Source: Haloferax litoreum
Lineage (GTDB): Archaea; Halobacteriota; Halobacteria; Halobacteriales; Haloferacaceae
Assembly: GCF_009674605.1 (NCBI RefSeq)
Contig: NZ_WKJO01000001.1
Span: 930,001 to 994,000, forward strand
Direction: 5' to 3'
Length of the DNA: 64,000 nucleotides
How positions within the stretch are numbered: the stretch's first letter is position 1; each line of letters starts with the position of its first letter. The notes beneath the pieces were generated by a model that made no database searches, was not told the origin of the DNA, and saw only the letters and a list, made by a program, of their open reading frames with translations. Shown here in pieces: positions 62,513-64,000 of this stretch. Position numbers and translations under genes: made by a program.

Positions 62513-63373
62513 TTAGTTACCCTTCTCGACCGGAGCACCCACGAGGTTGCCCCACTCGGTCCACGACCCGTCGTAGTTGGTGACGTTATCGTAGCCGAGC
62601 AGTTCGTGGAGCGCGAACCACGCGATGGACGAGCGCTCGCCGATGCGGCAGTAGGCGATGGTCGATTCGTCGCCTTCGATGCCTTCGGCGGCGTAGAGTT
62701 CGCGGAGTTCGTCGGCGGACTTGAAGGTGCCGTCGTCGGTGACCGTCGCGGCCCACGAGATGTTGCTGGCACCGGGGACGTGGCCGCCGCGCTGGGCGGT
62801 CTCCTGGAGTCCCGGGGGCGCGAGAATCTCGCCGGAGAACTCTTCGGGCGAGCGAACGTCGACGAGGGGCAGGCCCTTGTCGACGGCCTTCTCCACGTCG
62901 TCGCGGTACGCGCGGATGTCCTCGAAGGGACCTTTGGCGGTGTACGTCTGCTCCGAGAAGGACGGGACTTCGTCGGTGACCGGATAGTCGTTGTCGACCC
63001 AGTAGTCGCGCCCGCCGTTCATCAGGCGCACGTCCTCGTGGCCGTAGTACTTGAACTGCCAGTAGGTGTAGGCGGCGAACCAGTTCGAGTTGTCACCGTA
63101 GAGGACGACAGTCGAGTCCTCGGAGATGCCGTGGGAACCGAGGAGGTCCGCGAAGTCTTCCTTCGTCAGGACGTCGCGCGTCGTCTGGTCCTGCAGTTGG
63201 GACTCCCAGTTGAAGCCAATCGCACCGGGGGCGTGGCTCTCGTCGTACGCCTCGGTGTCGACGTCGACTTCGACGAGGCGATACGCCGGGTCGTCGCTCT
63301 GGAACTCGTCGAGGTGGGACTCCACCCAGTCCGCAGAGACGAGGACGTCCTTCGCGTAATCGGAGTTGGACAT
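62513..63373 (-). CDS. Thiosulfate sulfurtransferase (two-domain rhodanese)
   Basis: A 286-residue tandem-domain rhodanese. The first domain (VLVSADWVESHLDEF; VVLYGDNSNWFAAYT) is inactive-like; the second has catalytic Cys242 in AYCRIGERSS, matching the C-R-x-G-x-R/S loop of thiosulfate sulfurtransferases. DVRSPEEFSGE is the domain start. It moves sulfane sulfur from thiosulfate to thiols or cyanide. A second rhodanese gene is divergent from it. Confidence 0.94.
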   Translation of the reverse strand: MSNSDYAKDVLVSADWVESHLDEFQSDDPAYRLVEVDVDTEAYDESHAPGAIGFNWESQLQDQTTRDVLTKEDFADLLGSHGISEDSTVVLYGDNSNWFAAYTYWQFKYYGHEDVRLMNGGRDYWVDNDYPVTDEVPSFSEQTYTAKGPFEDIRAYRDDVEKAVDKGLPLVDVRSPEEFSGEILAPPGLQETAQRGGHVPGASNISWAATVTDDGTFKSADELRELYAAEGIEGDESTIAYCRIGERSSIAWFALHELLGYDNVTNYDGSWTEWGNLVGAPVEKGN

Positions 63374-63625
63374 TGCGATACATGATACGACAGCAACGGG
63401 CATAACTCTCACAGCGACGGCATGTACGGCCTCACCCCGGGTGATGCGGAAAATGTTGCCCACACATCGCAGTGCCGGCACCCGATTATCGGACGAAATT
63501 CGACTGATTCACCCGGTTTTCGGTGGCGATTTCGCCGATGCGGTAAGAACGTCCGGTATTCCGGACACGTGGCGAGGGGTGCAACGAGCCACGGACCTAA
63601 ATCCGCAGGCCGAGTAGGTATCTGC

Positions 63626-64000
63626 ATGGTAGACGTGGTCTCCGCAGACTGGCTTTCGGAGCACCTCGAGGACGTTCGCGTCGTCGACGTGCGCGATGGG
63701 TGGGAGTTCGACGGTATCGGTCACCTCCCGAACGCCGTCTCGATTCCGTTCGACGAGTTCCGCAACACCGAGGGCGACGTGGGGATGCTCCCCGGCAGCG
63801 ACGTGTGGAGCGAGTTGTTGTCGAACGCGGGCATCTCGGCTGACGACGACATCGTCGCCTACGACGACACCCACGGCGTCTTCGCGGCCAGATTCCTCGT
63901 GACGGCGCTGTTGTACGGTCACGAGTCGGCGAGGCTTCACCTCCTCGACGGGGATTTCAGCGCGTGGAACCGCGGGCACGAGACGACGACGGACGCATCC
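63626..64000 (+). CDS. Second rhodanese/thiosulfate sulfurtransferase (cut at window edge)
   Basis: The first 125 codons of a rhodanese are present: MVDVVSADWLSEHLEDVRV, VVDVRDGWEFDGIGHLPNAV and DDDIVAYDDTHGVFAARFLV. This is the N-terminal domain, in which DTHG replaces a catalytic Cys loop, so the active domain probably lies beyond 64000. It is divergent from the neighbouring rhodanese across a 252-nt gap and probably forms a pair with it. Confidence 0.88.
   Translation, partial: MVDVVSADWLSEHLEDVRVVDVRDGWEFDGIGHLPNAVSIPFDEFRNTEGDVGMLPGSDVWSELLSNAGISADDDIVAYDDTHGVFAARFLVTALLYGHESARLHLLDGDFSAWNRGHETTTDAS

Noticed and set aside
1-64000. CRISPR arrays, rRNA, tRNA and insertion sequences
   Set aside because: No regularly spaced direct repeats, no conserved rRNA or tRNA arms, and no transposase-like protein or terminal inverted repeats were found on reading both strands.

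Overview
The window reads as chromosome of a haloarchaeon, most probably Haloferax. Base composition is GC-rich with C/G at third codon positions, the proteins are strongly acidic, many genes look leaderless with a TATA-like box about 25-30 nt upstream, and the gene families (archaeal PolD large subunit, LysW-type arginine synthesis, siroheme-route tetrapyrrole genes) are archaeal. The genus call rests on remembered gene order (argG-argH-lysW-argX-argC-argB-argD-argE-argF) and is inference.

Layout. 1-4.1 kb: two tandem ammonium-transporter/PII cassettes (amt-glnK, amt-glnK); the second has an operator-like promoter. 4.3-9.7 kb: a CPBP-type membrane protease, then tetrapyrrole synthesis (hemL, hemC, SUMT cobA, hemD) with a small membrane gene on the other strand. 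9.7-18.5 kb: mixed housekeeping genes (MFS carrier, enoyl-CoA hydratase, DHH nuclease, PPK2, an RHH-like small protein behind a 17-bp palindrome, a NifU-type protein, an alkaline-phosphatase-superfamily 'sulfatase', a ketopantoate-reductase-like protein). 18.5-23.4 kb: polC (PolD DP2) with its upstream PPC-domain gene; the end of polC is partly duplicated just downstream. 23.6-30.6 kb: a dipeptide/oligopeptide ABC transporter (dppA, B, C, D, F). 30.6-37 kb: small conserved proteins, a four-CBS protein, glyS, a dolichol-kinase-like enzyme, and a KhtT/KhtU-like K+/H+ antiporter pair. 37-46.5 kb: the arginine cluster using the LysW carrier protein. 46.5-64 kb: scattered genes including an XPD/DinG-type helicase, a cytochrome P450, a 2H phosphoesterase, an SPFH protein, UspA, a TauE/SafE permease, a Nudix hydrolase, uvrB and two rhodaneses (the second cut by the window edge).

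How genes work together. The Amt/GlnK pairs import and sense nitrogen. The hem/cob genes carry glutamate-1-semialdehyde to uroporphyrinogen III and precorrin-2, the branch point for siroheme, cobamides and archaeal heme. The Dpp system brings in peptides. The Arg cluster converts glutamate, carried on LysW, through ornithine to citrulline and arginine.

Best candidate for something undescribed: the arginine cluster appears to carry Arg-codon-rich leader elements. A 28-codon reading frame (37029-37115) has its own promoter, four consecutive CGA Arg codons and an overlapping hairpin just before argG. An Arg/Pro-rich 82-codon frame overlaps the end of argH and sits before lysW. Together they suggest translation-coupled arginine sensing. 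The encoded LysW has also lost all zinc-binding cysteines. No CRISPR array, rRNA, tRNA, insertion sequence or intein was found.
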